Source: Rheum nobile
Lineage: Eukaryota; Streptophyta; Magnoliopsida; Caryophyllales; Polygonaceae
DNA: 64,000 bases
Assembly (NCBI GenBank): GCA_027886185.1
Contig: WOAB01000056.1
Coordinates: forward strand, 15,686,001 to 15,750,000
Direction of reading: 5' to 3'
Made by a program: the position numbers and the translations under genes. The notes under the pieces were generated by a model. It was not told where the DNA came from. It did no database searches and saw nothing but the letters and a program-made list of their open reading frames with translations. This document shows positions 22,654 to 33,987 of this stretch, piece by piece (position 1 is the stretch's first letter; the number at the start of each line of letters is the position of its first letter).

Positions 22654-22917
22654 TGTAATACCCCTCATTTTAGTAAAGAGTATTTTGGTAATTTTCCAAA
22701 CTCTCGTACTGTAGTCGGATTATTTTCAGAGGAGTTCGGATTTTCTGTAAAATCCTTGATCTCCGTAATAATTCCTTGAGTGGTATAAAATACATTCGAT
22801 GTATTTTCGGGACTTAGAATATTTGTTTGGGTACAAACATATAATTTCCGGGGTTAAAACCACGCCCATACATGTTCCCGGACAAAAGTGGGCAAAAGAG
22901 GCCGAAATTGGCCTTGA

Positions 22918-22985
22918 CCGCACCCGCGGTCAGGCACCGCACCCCGCGGTGGCGGTCGTGTGCTAGACGTGGCTAGCCGGCATGG
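22918..22985. repeat. GC-rich palindrome cluster upstream of the G3 promoter
   Basis: CCGCACCCGCGG and CCGCACCCCGCGG start 19 bp apart, about 85-150 bp upstream of the TATA box. Confidence 0.8.
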
Positions 22986-23068
22986 GTGCTGCGTGTCCTT
23001 CGTCGTGGCGGTCGCCTGCTCCTTGGTCGGGGTGACTCTCTTACTTGCTTGAGCTCCTTGCTTGGGCC

Positions 23069-23076
23069 TATAAAAG
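23069..23076 (+). promoter_or_regulatory. Probable TATA box of the G3 LTR
   Basis: The context is GGGCCTATAAAAGGGAGG. Confidence 0.72.
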
Positions 23077-23326
23077 GGAGGATCTGGAGAGGAGATTAAT
23101 GCACAGCTGAAGCAAGCTCTCTCCCTCTCAAATCTCTCATCTCCATTTTCACCGGAATTTCTTCAAGCTCACCGGAATTGTCACCGGAGCTTCCTTTGGT
23201 GATATAAGTACTCTCAAAGTGGTGTTTATAAGTGCAAAGGATTTGGAGATAGAAGCCCATCCAAATCAAAGCCAAACGCATCGATCTAGGTGAGTTCTCG
23301 TCGTCGTCGTCTCGCCACTGTCACGC

Positions 23327-23380
23327 CACCGCACCCGCGGTCAAGGCCGGCGCACCCGTGGTGGGCTGGGCTCGTGGTGT
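23327..23380. repeat. GC-rich palindrome cluster downstream of the G3 promoter
   Basis: CCGCACCCGCGG is followed by a decayed GCGCACCCGTGG, about 258-310 bp downstream of the TATA box. Confidence 0.72.
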
Positions 23381-24920
23381 GGCTTTGGGTCTTGTGGTCT
23401 CGAGCGAGGCTTTGTTCCTTCGATTCCTTTCGTCTCTTCTTAGATTCGTATATTTGGTTATCGAATCTAACTTAGGGTTCCGTTATGGGTCGTTCCGTAG
23501 GGATCTGAAATCCGACTTCTTTCTCGTTTTGGACCCGGAAACCCGTTGTCTTTGAGCTTCGTCTAATCTAAGGCAAGTGGCGGTTCTCTCTTGCTTATCA
23601 TTCCATATTTATATTGATTATCAATTATTTAATTGTTAATTAATTTGGGATGAATATTGTTTTCGTCTGGGAACAGTTTTGATAACTGTATGTGATTTAA
23701 AAAGAGATATTATAATAGGTTGTATATATTGCTAGAAACAACGCTATTATATATATATATATATGATTGAAGTACAGATATTATAATAGGTTGTATATAT
23801 TGCTAGAAACAACGCTATTATATCTGTTATTGGCCTCGATGGCTTTGATGTGAATTATTGCTCTTATGTTTTAATTGTTTAGTTAGAACGAGTATTCGTA
23901 GGAACACTATGTACCTTGCGAGGTTTAGTGGTTTCTTGATAATGGTGCTAGGAGGATTTTCCCTAGTATCTTCGGTCATGACCTTACCCTTACTCAGGGT
24001 ATGTGCACATAGCTGGTGCCGCCATTTGGGATGTATTCCCTGAGATTTATTCCCTTTGATATCTCTTGTGAGGAGATCCGATATCTCTTGTGAGGAGATC
24101 TTAAAAGCTTATAACATAAATGTACGTTTTGGAATTAAATAAGATAAGTGCTTTAGTGCACATAACTAATGAACCTTGGGCGAGAAGTACAACATGGAAA
24201 CTCGTCTGGGCTTCGATTAGAGTAAGTCCACCTTCCAAATCTGAATTCGCATTATGCGGTGAGGTTGGTCATGGACCCAAATAGTCAAATCGCTTTTGGA
24301 GTCTTCTCTTCATATGTTTCTGTAAGACTCATTCTTTCAGAGTCTTTTCTCTTGATCATACCTTTTCGTATATTTCAGTAGGAGTATGGTGGTTGACTAT
24401 TGTCATCGACTTTTTTTCGAGAAGCGATGAGTCTAACCTAATACGACTACTTAGAACCTTTTTGTTTTACCCTTGCATAGTCTTTCATTAGACTAACCAA
24501 CCGGTTATATTCCCTTGCATGGTTGGCTGGTGTCATTCGACTCATACGACACATCAGATAAACTGCAGTTCCATGAAGGCTAGAAACGACGATGAAGGCA
24601 GATGGAATTTTGAAGTGTTTTACCAAGGTTGAGATCTTAGGCGTGTGATCGCTAGATCAAGACTTTTGTGTCATTTATTTTAAAAAGACTTCCGCTGTAT
24701 TAAACATGTCTTATGTTAAGACTACTCTGTATTTCTGTTGTTTTGGATTATGGATGTAACTCCGAGACAATGATTTTAATCGAAAGTTATGATATTTCGT
24801 ATTATAAATGTTGTTTTATGTTTTGTATAAACTGGTTAAGCCTTGGGTGGCTTCAGATGTGGAATCTGAGGTCACTGGCGGTAATACCTTTCAAGTATAT
24901 ATTTGGGGGTGTTATAGATT

Positions 24921-24932
24921 TGGTATCATAGC
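24921..24932 (+). promoter_or_regulatory. G3 primer binding site, one base decayed
   Basis: TGGTATCATAGC, against TGGTATCAGAGC in the other elements. Confidence 0.8.
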
Positions 24933-25288
24933 CGAATTTTTTTTTAAAAAAAACGGGTGGGTTTTAAAACATTTTCTTGGAACGAAATTTTCTATAAACC
25001 GTTTACTCGTTTGAAACTGAAAAATGTTTTCGAAGGCTCTGAATTTCCAAGTGAAATTTTTATTTTGCCGATCTAGTCGTGCCTTTTCTTTAGTCTGATA
25101 TGGAAGCGAACTTCTATATTTAGAAAGACTAAACTCTCTTCTCGTCGCCCGTAGATATGGGTGCACTCTGTTCTCTTCAAAGGAACTCGGAAGAAGCCGA
25201 GGTGGCTCTGCCATCTCCAGTGAGGCTTGAGTTTCCAGTTCCCCTGTGATGCTTTGAGATCGGAGAACCTAGTAGTCCACCCGATGAG

Positions 25289-26173
25289 GTGAAGACCGTA
25301 CTCCCTGAGTCGGTAGTACTAGTGTCCGATAAAACCGAGGTTCATGTGGCAGAGTCCGAAGAGGAGCCAAGGGAGGACACTGGGGATGAAGAGGAGTTGT
25401 CAAGGTACGCAAGAGGGTACTACGACGATGACTTCATGATCGAGTCAGATCCCGAGGAAGATCCGGTAGAGGAACCGGAGGAAGAGAATCCTGAAGAAGA
25501 TCCGGAGGAGGATTCGGAGGAGGAGGACCTCAAGGGTCAGGGCTACGAGTCCAATGTCCTAGAACACTTGCTGGTAGACTATGAGGACCCAGGGGTGTAG
25601 TTCATTCCCCCTAGTCTGGAGTTGCCACCTGAGCGGGAAAATTTACCATTATCTCCTGCCACTTGGGAGGCGATTAGTGTTGAAGCGCATCGCCCGGTGG
25701 ATGAGACGATTGAACGTACTCGTTTGAGGGCAAGACCATGGGAGTCGATGGGTACACCAGTTATAGTCCCGACTCAACAGACCAGGCCAAGACCCCAATT
25801 GCAAGAGGGACGACTGGAGGAGTGGTCGAACGCCCTAAACGACAAGGAGGAGAGCACCTTCGAGACAGAGGTCGGTCTCACCCGAATGATTGGGGACGTC
25901 CACGAACTCCAGGAATACATCCGCCAAGCAAAATTGCTACTCGATCCTTTGTGTGAGACGAATAAGACAGACTTCCAACCAGGATTTCTGGAGGAGTTTT
26001 GCTACCCACCGGAATCTGATGAGATTGGTCAGAGTGTTTCTGTGCCTAGAGTAAGGCCAAGGACACCAGGACCAAGGGATGAGCCGTGTGCTCCAGGACC
26101 GAGCTGGGTGAGAAGTCCATCGCCAGACTCCGATGGTAAACCCCGTTCGAAGAAACCGTGTATGAGGAGTTGA
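25289..26173 (+). pseudogene. Acidic extra ORF between G3 primer site and gag
   Basis: This is one frame of about 295 codons, interrupted by a single TAG at 25598. The N-terminal third is very acidic (runs such as DPEEDPVEEPEEENPEED). The rest is mixed charged and proline-rich, with a possible helical segment, MIGDVHELQEYIRQAKLLL, and a basic end, KPRSKKPCMRS. It shows no Gag core, zinc knuckle or catalytic motif. I do not recognise its family; it fits the 'additional ORF' class seen in some plant Ty3 elements. It lies between the primer site and gag, and G1 lacks it. Its function is unknown. Confidence 0.6.
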
Positions 26174-26447
26174 GATTACAGGAAATGTTTCAGGGCGCCA
26201 TGATTAGGGCCAATGCTGAATTAGCAGTTTCCTTCCTAGTATTTCAGTGTTCGTTTTGATGGAACGGTAATCTCCGAGCAATTTTGTCTTGTTGCTCGGG
26301 AGATCCCTTTTGTAGAACCTGGTAACTCAGTTTGAGTTCATCAATGAAAATTACCAAGTTTGATCAATTCTAAGTTGATTTTATTACATTGAGTATATTG
26401 GAATAACATTAATGTAATAAAATACTTGGAATTTGATCGATAAACAG

Positions 26448-26645
26448 ATGGTGAACACAAGGAACACCATTCGTGCTGGTGCTGGGCCAAGCAATGACCC
26501 CAGACCAAATGTTAGGAATGTCGCGAACCCTGTGGAGGAACACGAGTCGGTTTCTCACAACAATCCTGGAGGCAGTGACCAAGCTCGGGTCAATGCATCT
26601 CTGGACAATGTATTGACCTTAATGATTAATGAACTCTTTTGGTAA
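26448..26645 (+). pseudogene. Truncated Gag start of G3
   Basis: The frame starts MVNTRNTIRAGAGPSNDP, matching the G1 Gag start, and runs about 66 codons. The last 10-15 codons no longer resemble Gag. Beyond about 26620 the sequence belongs to the 3' end of a Copia element, so Gag and everything downstream in G3 have been lost. The junction is probably an insertion followed by deletion. Confidence 0.75.
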
Positions 26646-27026
26646 TGTTTCTAATACATCATTTGTCTTTGCCTTAAGTTTCTATTATGGTGACTGTCAT
26701 GGGTTTAACGTAATTGTTTATTTCACATTGATATCCTATACTTGATAAGTAAATTAATCTTTTCGATGATGTCAAAAGGGGGAAGAATGGATAGGAACCT
26801 TGAACTCTTGGAACTACTGAACTTATAGGAAATCTGAACCTGTTCTACTTCTGAGGGGGAACTCGAATAACTTAGTTCATTTGCTTAGGGGGAATTTGCA
26901 ACTATTGAATGGTCTCTCATTATTTCATAAAGTTGTAAATCTCTTAGCTCAACTGTTCTCATGAATCTCATGTCCTTATTATGTTGCCATGTTCCTTATA
27001 TTTGTCATCATCAAAAAGGGGGAAAT
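26646..27026 (+). mobile_element. 3' internal end of a Copia element with polypurine tract
   Basis: Noncoding. It contains AAAAGGGGGAAGAATGG near 26777 and ends AAAAAGGGGGAAAT (27013-27026), the usual Copia polypurine tract directly before the LTR. Confidence 0.75.
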
Positions 27027-28149
27027 TGTTAGGAAATGAAACTCAGGAACCTCAGTTCCCATGAGAGTTCATTTCCTCAGTTTCTCTACTTTTGAAGATG
27101 ACAAATACTTTGATACTAATGTTTTATCTCAAAGATGTGTTTAAAGGAACCACAGGACAGTTGTTGAAACCATGGAAGCCAAACAAGATAAAGAAACCAA
27201 ACAAGCAAGCCAAAGGAACCCAGAAGTGCCCAGAAATGCAACACGTGACTTTGCTCTTCCCGATGTAGTTGGGAACACAGAACCTCGGACAAAAGATGGT
27301 GAAAGCGACTTGAGCAAAGCTTCTAAAAGTCTGCCACCATCCAAAGGAAAGCTCCAAGATGTCTAGAACGTTGAACCTCGGACAAAGGTTGCTGAAAGCG
27401 ACATGACACAAGGTTGTCACCATCCAGAGGATAGTTCCAAAGTGTCTAGGTTGCTGAACCTCGGACGAAAGGAGTTGGACAACGACATGACAGACTTGTC
27501 TGAAGCAGTTGACCAACCAATGTGGATTCTGAGTTGCCTAGGTTATTGGTACATGTCTAAGTCAGCGTGAATCAAGGATTACCACACAACCTAGGTCAAG
27601 CTTGCTATGTGGAAACCAAGAGAAGATCCAACCTCGAGGATCCACTATATAAGGAAGATAAGCTCCGTTGTTATCTTCAATCACTACAACAAGAATCACA
27701 CTTCATAGCAAACATCATAGTGTGAGCTCTCAAACAGATCGTCGACCAAAACCAAGATCAAGAAGAACCAGTCAAGGAATCTGAGAGTTGTGTGTTAGTT
27801 CATGTGACTGTAAGTGAGTTAGTTCCTTAGTGCTTAGGACTGCTTCTTGGATTAATTATACTTTCTGTTAAGTTTATCTAGGATTGTCTAACTGTGTGTA
27901 AGACAAAGAAACTGTGTGTTTGTTCCTAGAGTAATCTGTAACCGAAGTGATAAGAAATCAAGAAGTAGACCTTGAAATCCTTTCGAAAGAAAGGTAGTGG
28001 TTTTTATCCTAGATTGCTAGTTGACAATCGAAGGTTTCCACTATAAGGAACTTGTTCATTTATATTTGATTGTTTATTTCCGTTGCGAAGGGAACTGTAA
28101 TCTGTATTTTCAGTTCCCTTGTTCTTAATCTAACAATCACGATCCTACA
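27027..28149 (+). mobile_element. 3' LTR of a Copia-type element
   Basis: It runs TGTTAGGAAATG to CGATCCTACA, 1123 bp. A TATATAAG box lies at about 27646-27653. It is almost identical to the solo LTR at 15573-16693 in the opposite orientation. The 5' part of the element is missing. Confidence 0.92.
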
Positions 28150-28300
28150 GCTACAATATTAGCTAAACTTTTAAGGTTGGTTTTAAAAATTCAAACCATA
28201 GAATGACTTGTTTTAGATTTTTTTAATGGAAAAACAATTGAGATTCAATTTGAATGTTTATGGAATTGGAAATTAATTAATCAACTGTTTTGAAGCAAAC

Positions 28301-28615
28301 CTGAACGCCTTTGATGCCGACGGTGCGGAGAGTAGACATAGTGATGGACTTTTGGAGGTCAAGGCCGACGACTCTGCCAGAGCTTCCTTCCTTCTTAAGT
28401 TGCTTAGTGACGGTGTTAAGGAGGATGTTGCGGCCGCAGCCGACGTCGAGTGTAGTGCGGACGTTAGACCAGTCGGAGATGGCGCTGACCATCCGTTGCG
28501 ACATCTTCCACCGTAGAGGGCCGGAGGAGTAGAATAGGTTTCCGGCGGCGAAGAAGGTGAATGAAAGTGAGAAGGAAAATCGTTTTGTGTGGTAAACAAT
28601 TTCAATTACACACCC
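28301..28615 (-). pseudogene. Isolated exon of a SAM-dependent methyltransferase
   Basis: Minus-strand translation gives YHTKRFSFSLSFTFFAAGN, then YSSGPLRWKMSQRMVSAI and SNVRTTLDVGCGRNILLN, followed by RVVGLDLQKSITMSTL. This is motif I and the following strand of a class I S-adenosylmethionine methyltransferase, of the plant family with an N-terminal membrane part. The exon has a plausible acceptor (ATATAG) and donor (CAG|GTTTGC after GVQ), but no neighbouring exons are visible: downstream lies the Copia LTR. The glycine-rich motif reads GCGRN where I expect GCGRG, which would weaken cofactor binding. It looks like a remnant or a captured fragment. Confidence 0.72.
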
Positions 28616-30127
28616 CTATATAATTGTAATTGATCCTTTAACATTTAATCCTCTTGGAAGGTAAAACATGCTGAAATATGCAAAGGCTCCTACACATTTA
28701 TAGCATTTAATCTCTTATAGCATATTTTTGGGTTGCTTTTTTTCAGCAAATACATTCATGTTTGTCATTAATACTACTAGAATGTTAACTTTTATATAGA
28801 TTAGAAATCGAAGTCCGTACTTCGCACGGGCCTTTTATGTATATGTAGTGTCACGATTTAAATTTGAGTTTCTAATATATGGATTGTTGTTTCATGTTTT
28901 ATCTTAGACGATATATTGTTTGATATGTATTTAAATGTAATATCTAAGTCTTGACAAAAAAATATAATATCTAAGTATTTTAGGTATAAAATGTTATGAT
29001 TGTAAGAAGTATTTTATCTAATTTTGGTCAGAAGTTCAATTTAAATTTTGAATTAAGGTGGTAGTTGTTTTTTGTAAGAATGCATTTTTTCCTTTGAAAA
29101 TATTTTAAAAATGCCTATTTAATTATATGTTGTGCTTGAACTCGATTATTTGTAAGAAACTTGTTACAACAACTCTCATTTCTTACATGCTCCACTACCC
29201 TCCACATTTCTAATTTTTTGCCTTTATCTTACAAATTTATTGCATTTTATTAATGTCTTTTTTGTTATGCTTTAGTTATTAATATTCATTATGATATCAT
29301 TTTATTTATTTGGTCTGATATACATATCGTTTTATTAGTCACGTTGACTTTACATATTCCTAGACATTAATATCATTTTAATTAAAATATATTAGTCATT
29401 AATTCCTATTCTTATTAAATACGGAATAATATAAATAATTGGTGACTCTGCATTTTCTTAAACCTTGGTACATTTTATATAAAAATACATTAGTTATTTT
29501 ATCGGTACTTGCTTACTCTTCTTAGCGAAATTATAATTCATAACTTCTTCCTTGTATATTTCATATGTGAGAGTGAGTACATGTCTATTATTTCGGCTTC
29601 CATCCTTGATTAATTCCTCTAGACCAACACCAATTAGGCCAAATTTAGTATATATACATGATGAGTGTAAAATGAATATGTATAAAGTAGAACAATAAAA
29701 ATCATCCTTAACCAAAATCACAACACACCTACCTAAAACGATTTAGTACAAAAAAAAAGAAACTAAAAATACAAACCTAATTGAATTTATACTACCAATA
29801 GTTGAAGGGTTTACATCGTCCATAAAATAATTTGTTTTATTCTTTACTAACAATCAGTCGTCCTAAATCGATTGTCTTTGTCCTCCTTCTAGTGAAAGCT
29901 ATTGGTACATGATGTAAACAATCGATAGCTCAATAGTGCTATTAGATTATCAAATTCTCTGACATCTTCACATAAAATTAACCTATCTCGATCAAAAGAC
30001 AATTATATTAATAAATTTAAACCGATATATATAAGTATTGTAGACTACAAAAGAGATCCAAATACATATAATCAAGGATAGTTTACCGTGAGGTGGATAT
30101 ATACTTGCATCATCGACAATCGGGAAT
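28616..30127. other. AT-rich DNA without recognised genes
   Basis: Only short chance frames are present. A worn Helitron end lies at 28801-28833. I see no other structure. Confidence 0.6.
28801..28833 (-). mobile_element. Relic of a Helitron 3' end
   Basis: The minus strand reads CCGTGCGAAGTACGG (stem-loop), ten bases, then CTAA where an intact Helitron has CTAG. The element would extend to the right, but I cannot find its 5' end. Confidence 0.4.
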
Positions 30128-31400
30128 TGATACGCTCTACTTTGTATTGCGTAACTAGGAGATGTTACTAGGATATTAGGTGCCATTTGTGTAGGTTTAG
30201 GAGATAATTTAGGATAATGGAGTTATAGAGAAGGAGTGGTGACGAGAAGGAGTTTAGTGGAGTATTGAAGCATTAAGGAGCAATGAAGGTCACCGAGAGA
30301 AGACTACGGCCGCAGGTGAGAAGCAGTAGTCGCGGCAGAGAAAGACCGCGGGCGCGGGAGAAGAACCGCGGGCGCGGGAGAAGAACCGTGGGCGCGGTTT
30401 CATAACCGCTGTCGCGGATTGACGACAGAAGCAAGCATTCGGCGAAGCACAAGGCCGCGGTCGCGGGTCCAGGCACGGAGCAGATGGGCTTTTCGGCCGA
30501 GATGTTTGTTTTATTTTATTTTATTTCTTTTATTTCCTTTTATAATTTCCGGTTATTGTTATTTTTAGGAGACTCTCTTTAGGTTAAATAGGTTAAGTTC
30601 TCTTTAGGTTTTATCTATCTTTCATTCTAGCATATTTTCATAAGGGTGTTTTAGAAGACTATGAAGAACTAAACACCTTTGTTTCGCCTGACGATTGAAG
30701 CCTTCAGTTGATTTGGTTGTGAGATTATAACTCTTGTTCTTTTTCATTTGGGTTGTATTAATTCTCTTTGAACTTATCTTTATTGAGTTTTGCTGATTTG
30801 ACTAGCCAGATCAACTAGTTGATGTAAGTAATTTTCTATTGCTAGGATTTGGTTATTTCTAGTTGAAATTCCTTATCTAGAGTAGCAACCACAATTTACA
30901 GGAACTAGTTATGAATGTTTATTGTGAAGAGAATTGATTGCATGTTGAATACTGACTAGTTGTTAAGTGTTGCATGTATCCTGCTTAATTCATATGCTTA
31001 CTACTGCTGTTAAATTGAATCTTGATATTTTCTTAATTGTTTAATAGTTAGTATTTTCAGGGCTAGTTGACCTGTTAATATACATAAGATCAGAATATGA
31101 ACAATCATAGGATTGAATGAACTTGAGATAATCAATGATCAACCTATCATACTGAAGTGTGGATATTTGTTAGGTGAAGCGCCCTCACAATCATATTTAC
31201 AACAATCTTAACCATTTTCTGCTTTAATCCATTAGTTTTAGCAAACCAAACAACAATCCCTCCTAGTTCCTAGTTGGTAACTTGCTTTCTTACATAGAGA
31301 TAGATCATTTGATTCCCTTGGGTTCGACCCTTACTTGCTTGTTATACTTAGTTAGGTTTTTAGGGATTCTTTGATAGGCATAACGACTTTAGCCTCATCA
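30128..31400 (+). mobile_element. Solo LTR related to the TRG LTR
   Basis: It runs TGATACGCTC to TTTAGCCTCATCA, 1273 bp, with perfect 5-bp duplications GGAAT (30123-30127 and 31401-31405). Both ends and several internal blocks align with the TRG LTR, but it is clearly diverged. It carries its own GC-rich palindrome array at 30305-30468. Confidence 0.95.
30305..30468. repeat. GC-rich palindrome array in the solo LTR
   Basis: Three units of exactly 20 bp, CCGCGGGCGCGGGAGAAGAA, are followed by CCGCTGTCGCGG and CCGCGGTCGCGG. Confidence 0.9.
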
Positions 31401-32124
31401 GGAATCCTCATTCACATCTTTAACTTAATAATTATGCTTACTTCAGTGACCATGTCTTTTTAAGGTGTTGCCCACTATCTCCCAAGTTTCACTATATGGC
31501 TTTCTAAAGCTAATTTCCATGTAGAAGAATGAGAGATGTCTAGAGCAAATGAACGGAATACCATCGTTGTTGCCCTTTTATAGATAAAAATGTTACTTGG
31601 AAAGTAAAGTCATTTTGACATATAACCGTTTAGACATCTTGACTATAATTTGTTTTCAACCATTCACTGTGTACTAAATACGAAAGTTACGTGTAGTAAT
31701 TGGATTATATTAAAATAGGAGTAAATGAGAGCAAAATATAACATATACAGTATGTAGTAACTATCACTAATTGAGATTTAAGTTAAAAAATGAGTCATAA
31801 CCTAAAGAGTAGTCCGTACGTAGAGACAAGATTTAGCTGAAAAAAGTGTGTGAGGGGAGGGAATAATTACTTACAAATAGTGCTCATTTTTATATATACA
31901 CATAATTATGCTATGGTATATTAAAATAAACAAAGAAAAATTAATTACTTAAATTACAAAGTAGCCTATAATTATACTTATGTATTTTATATTGGTTTAT
32001 AAACCATATAGTAAAAATCGATCAGAAAATCTAACATATTATATACATATTATATACTAAGGGTGATAAACTAATCCTACAAGCAAACTATAACTTTAGG
32101 CCTATTTAAGCCTTTGATTTTGTC

Positions 32125-32167
32125 TTTAAAAGTTAGCATTCAATAACATAGAATGCTAACTTTTAAA
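32125..32167. repeat. Hairpin, first copy
   Basis: TTTAAAAGTTAGCATTC and its reverse complement are separated by about 9 bases. Confidence 0.9.
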
Positions 32168-32464
32168 TATAGATAGATATAGATGGTTATTTTTCATGCT
32201 TAATAGAAATATAAATTGAACTATGTTGAAAATTTAACGTGAAGATATAAGAATTATACAACGATATGAAAATGAGGACTTTTTAATTGATTAATATGTA
32301 GTAATTGTATATAATTGTGAATCAAAAACTTTGTATATTATATAGACAATTATAATTATTAATATATGAAATTATCACTTTAGTACTTTTTGAATTTGAG
32401 AAATTGTTTAAATTTTATGCTAAATAAATAAGGCATGAAATGAAGGAAAAAAAACTAATTCATC

Positions 32465-32507
32465 TTTAAAAGTTAGCATTCAATGACCTAAAATGCTAAC
32501 TTTTAAA
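32465..32507. repeat. Hairpin, second copy
   Basis: The same 43-bp hairpin as at 32125-32167, exactly 340 bp downstream and in direct orientation, with minor changes in loop and stem. Confidence 0.9.
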
Positions 32508-32999
32508 TATAAATAAATTAGGATATATAGATATTTCAATTTATTTATAATCAACTACTCCGTATCAATTAAAAGAATCAAATAAAAAAAGGATCCGCAT
32601 GTTATTCGAGTTCGGAAATGTGGGCAAACACAAACTAATCTTTTAGGGTGAAATCCATGCCGAGTCGGAATTCCGCCTAAAAAATGGACAACTTTTTAGG
32701 GTGAAGATTGAAGATCCTTCCATATTTGATTAGGTACGTTCGGGGATGCCTGAGTCTGTGGGTCTTTTTGGATTCCTTTACGAAAAATACATTATTTTAT
32801 ATTAAATTATCAATTTAATATAAAATAATACATTTTAATACATTATTTTAAAATTTTAAACAGTCTCTAAAGTTTAAACTTTAAACACACCGATCAAACC
32901 GGCAATTTCCTGAGTTTTGTGCTTTGGATCCGGTCCGGTCGGTTTTCCATTGTCTAACCGGATATAGTAGAATGCAGATCCCTACTATTATCACCGTCG

Positions 33000-33136
33000 C
33001 GGCCCAAATCGCAAACCAAACAAGCGCTACTCAAGGATAGGGACAACGTCACTGAAGCCGAGCAAAGCCACCGCCCACTCGACTCCGCCTCCAGCCGCTC
33101 CACCGCCGAAATCCGACGCCGTATCTCCAGCTTCCG
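33000..33136 (+). other. Probable 5' untranslated exon of the host gene
   Basis: A C/T-rich exon-like stretch ends at a good donor (CTTCCG|GTAACAG). No start codon is used in it. The transcription start is not determined. Confidence 0.55.
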
Positions 33137-33938
33137 GTAACAGTCTCTCCCCTCCTCCCTCGTTTCTTCACCTGCTCTTTCTCAAATTCAAATTCCTAGG
33201 GTTTTTGTTGAAAGCCAGTAAATGCGAGTGCATTGCTGCAAGATTGGTTCATTATTCGGAAATTAATTCTAGACTCGAATTCTCCCTCTCTAATGGTCTC
33301 AGAATTTAGTTATTTTCGTATCGGAGTTTGATTCTTTGGTTTGCCTATCTGCTGGGCAGAGAGAAGCAGGCGAACAATAAGTACAGTGATGGACCGATGG
33401 TAAATGATGATGATAATGAAGTGGTAATTCGATGAGTTAATGGTGCCAATTAGGAATTCATTTTTTTTGAACCGTTTGATGAATGGCGAATCATTTGGCT
33501 CCTGGAGTGTTTGATGAATTGATACATGGCTACGTGGTTCACTTTGATTAAGTATTCAGTAACTTCTAGTTTCCTGACAGTTAGCTTTGCATAATTTAAT
33601 TACAATTCTATGAGGTTTCCTACGTGTAATTGAGTATTGACTGTTAGTTTGTAACGCTTTCATGGATGACATTTGCTCAAGCTTGACAAAACTCACTTAA
33701 TTGAAATGAATCATCCCCATTATAATAAGTTTTAACTTTGTGCGTATCTTAATCTTGTAACTTATCAATGTTTCAGAAAGAAACACATGTTCCATAAATA
33801 TAATAATATTGTGCAAGGCATCAGCTTTCTCCTCTTACCTGTCTCATAGTTACCTTCTTCTACTTTTTTTGCGCCTCACACTTTGATCACTGAAGTTGTC
33901 AGAAATGTGGCAAGTTGATGCATATCTTTCTTGCAGTT

Positions 33939-33959
33939 ATGTTCTTGGCAAGAAGTTGA
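33939..33959 (+). other. Short upstream ORF in exon 2 (MFLARS)
   Basis: An ATG three bases into exon 2 opens a six-codon frame that ends 28 bp before the main start codon at 33988. Confidence 0.5.
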
Positions 33960-33987
33960 ATTCGACCTAGTGGACATTTGCATAAGC

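Larger units (their letters stand above)
22654..24916 (+). mobile_element. 5' LTR of Ty3-type element G3
   Basis: It runs TGTAATACCC to GGGTGTTATA, about 2.26 kb, with the final CA decayed to TA. A TATAAAAG box is at 23069. Palindrome clusters lie on both sides of it (22918-22985 and 23327-23380). A tandem duplication of about 75 bp spans 23700-23825, and a 23-bp duplication (GATATCTCTTGTGAGGAGATC) lies near 24058. It is related to the G1 and G4 LTRs. The matching 3' LTR is absent. Confidence 0.88.
31406..32990. other. AT-rich intergenic DNA upstream of the host gene
   Basis: No coding potential is seen. It contains the paired hairpins at 32125 and 32465. The last 100 bp are GC-richer (GGATCCGGTCCGGTCGG near 32928) and may belong to the promoter of the next gene. 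Confidence 0.55.

Noticed and set aside
32978..32990. ATATAGTAGA as a Helitron 5' end on the minus strand to pair with 28801
   Set aside because: The base before TC is not A and the following sequence does not match the other Helitron starts; it lies at the host gene promoter.
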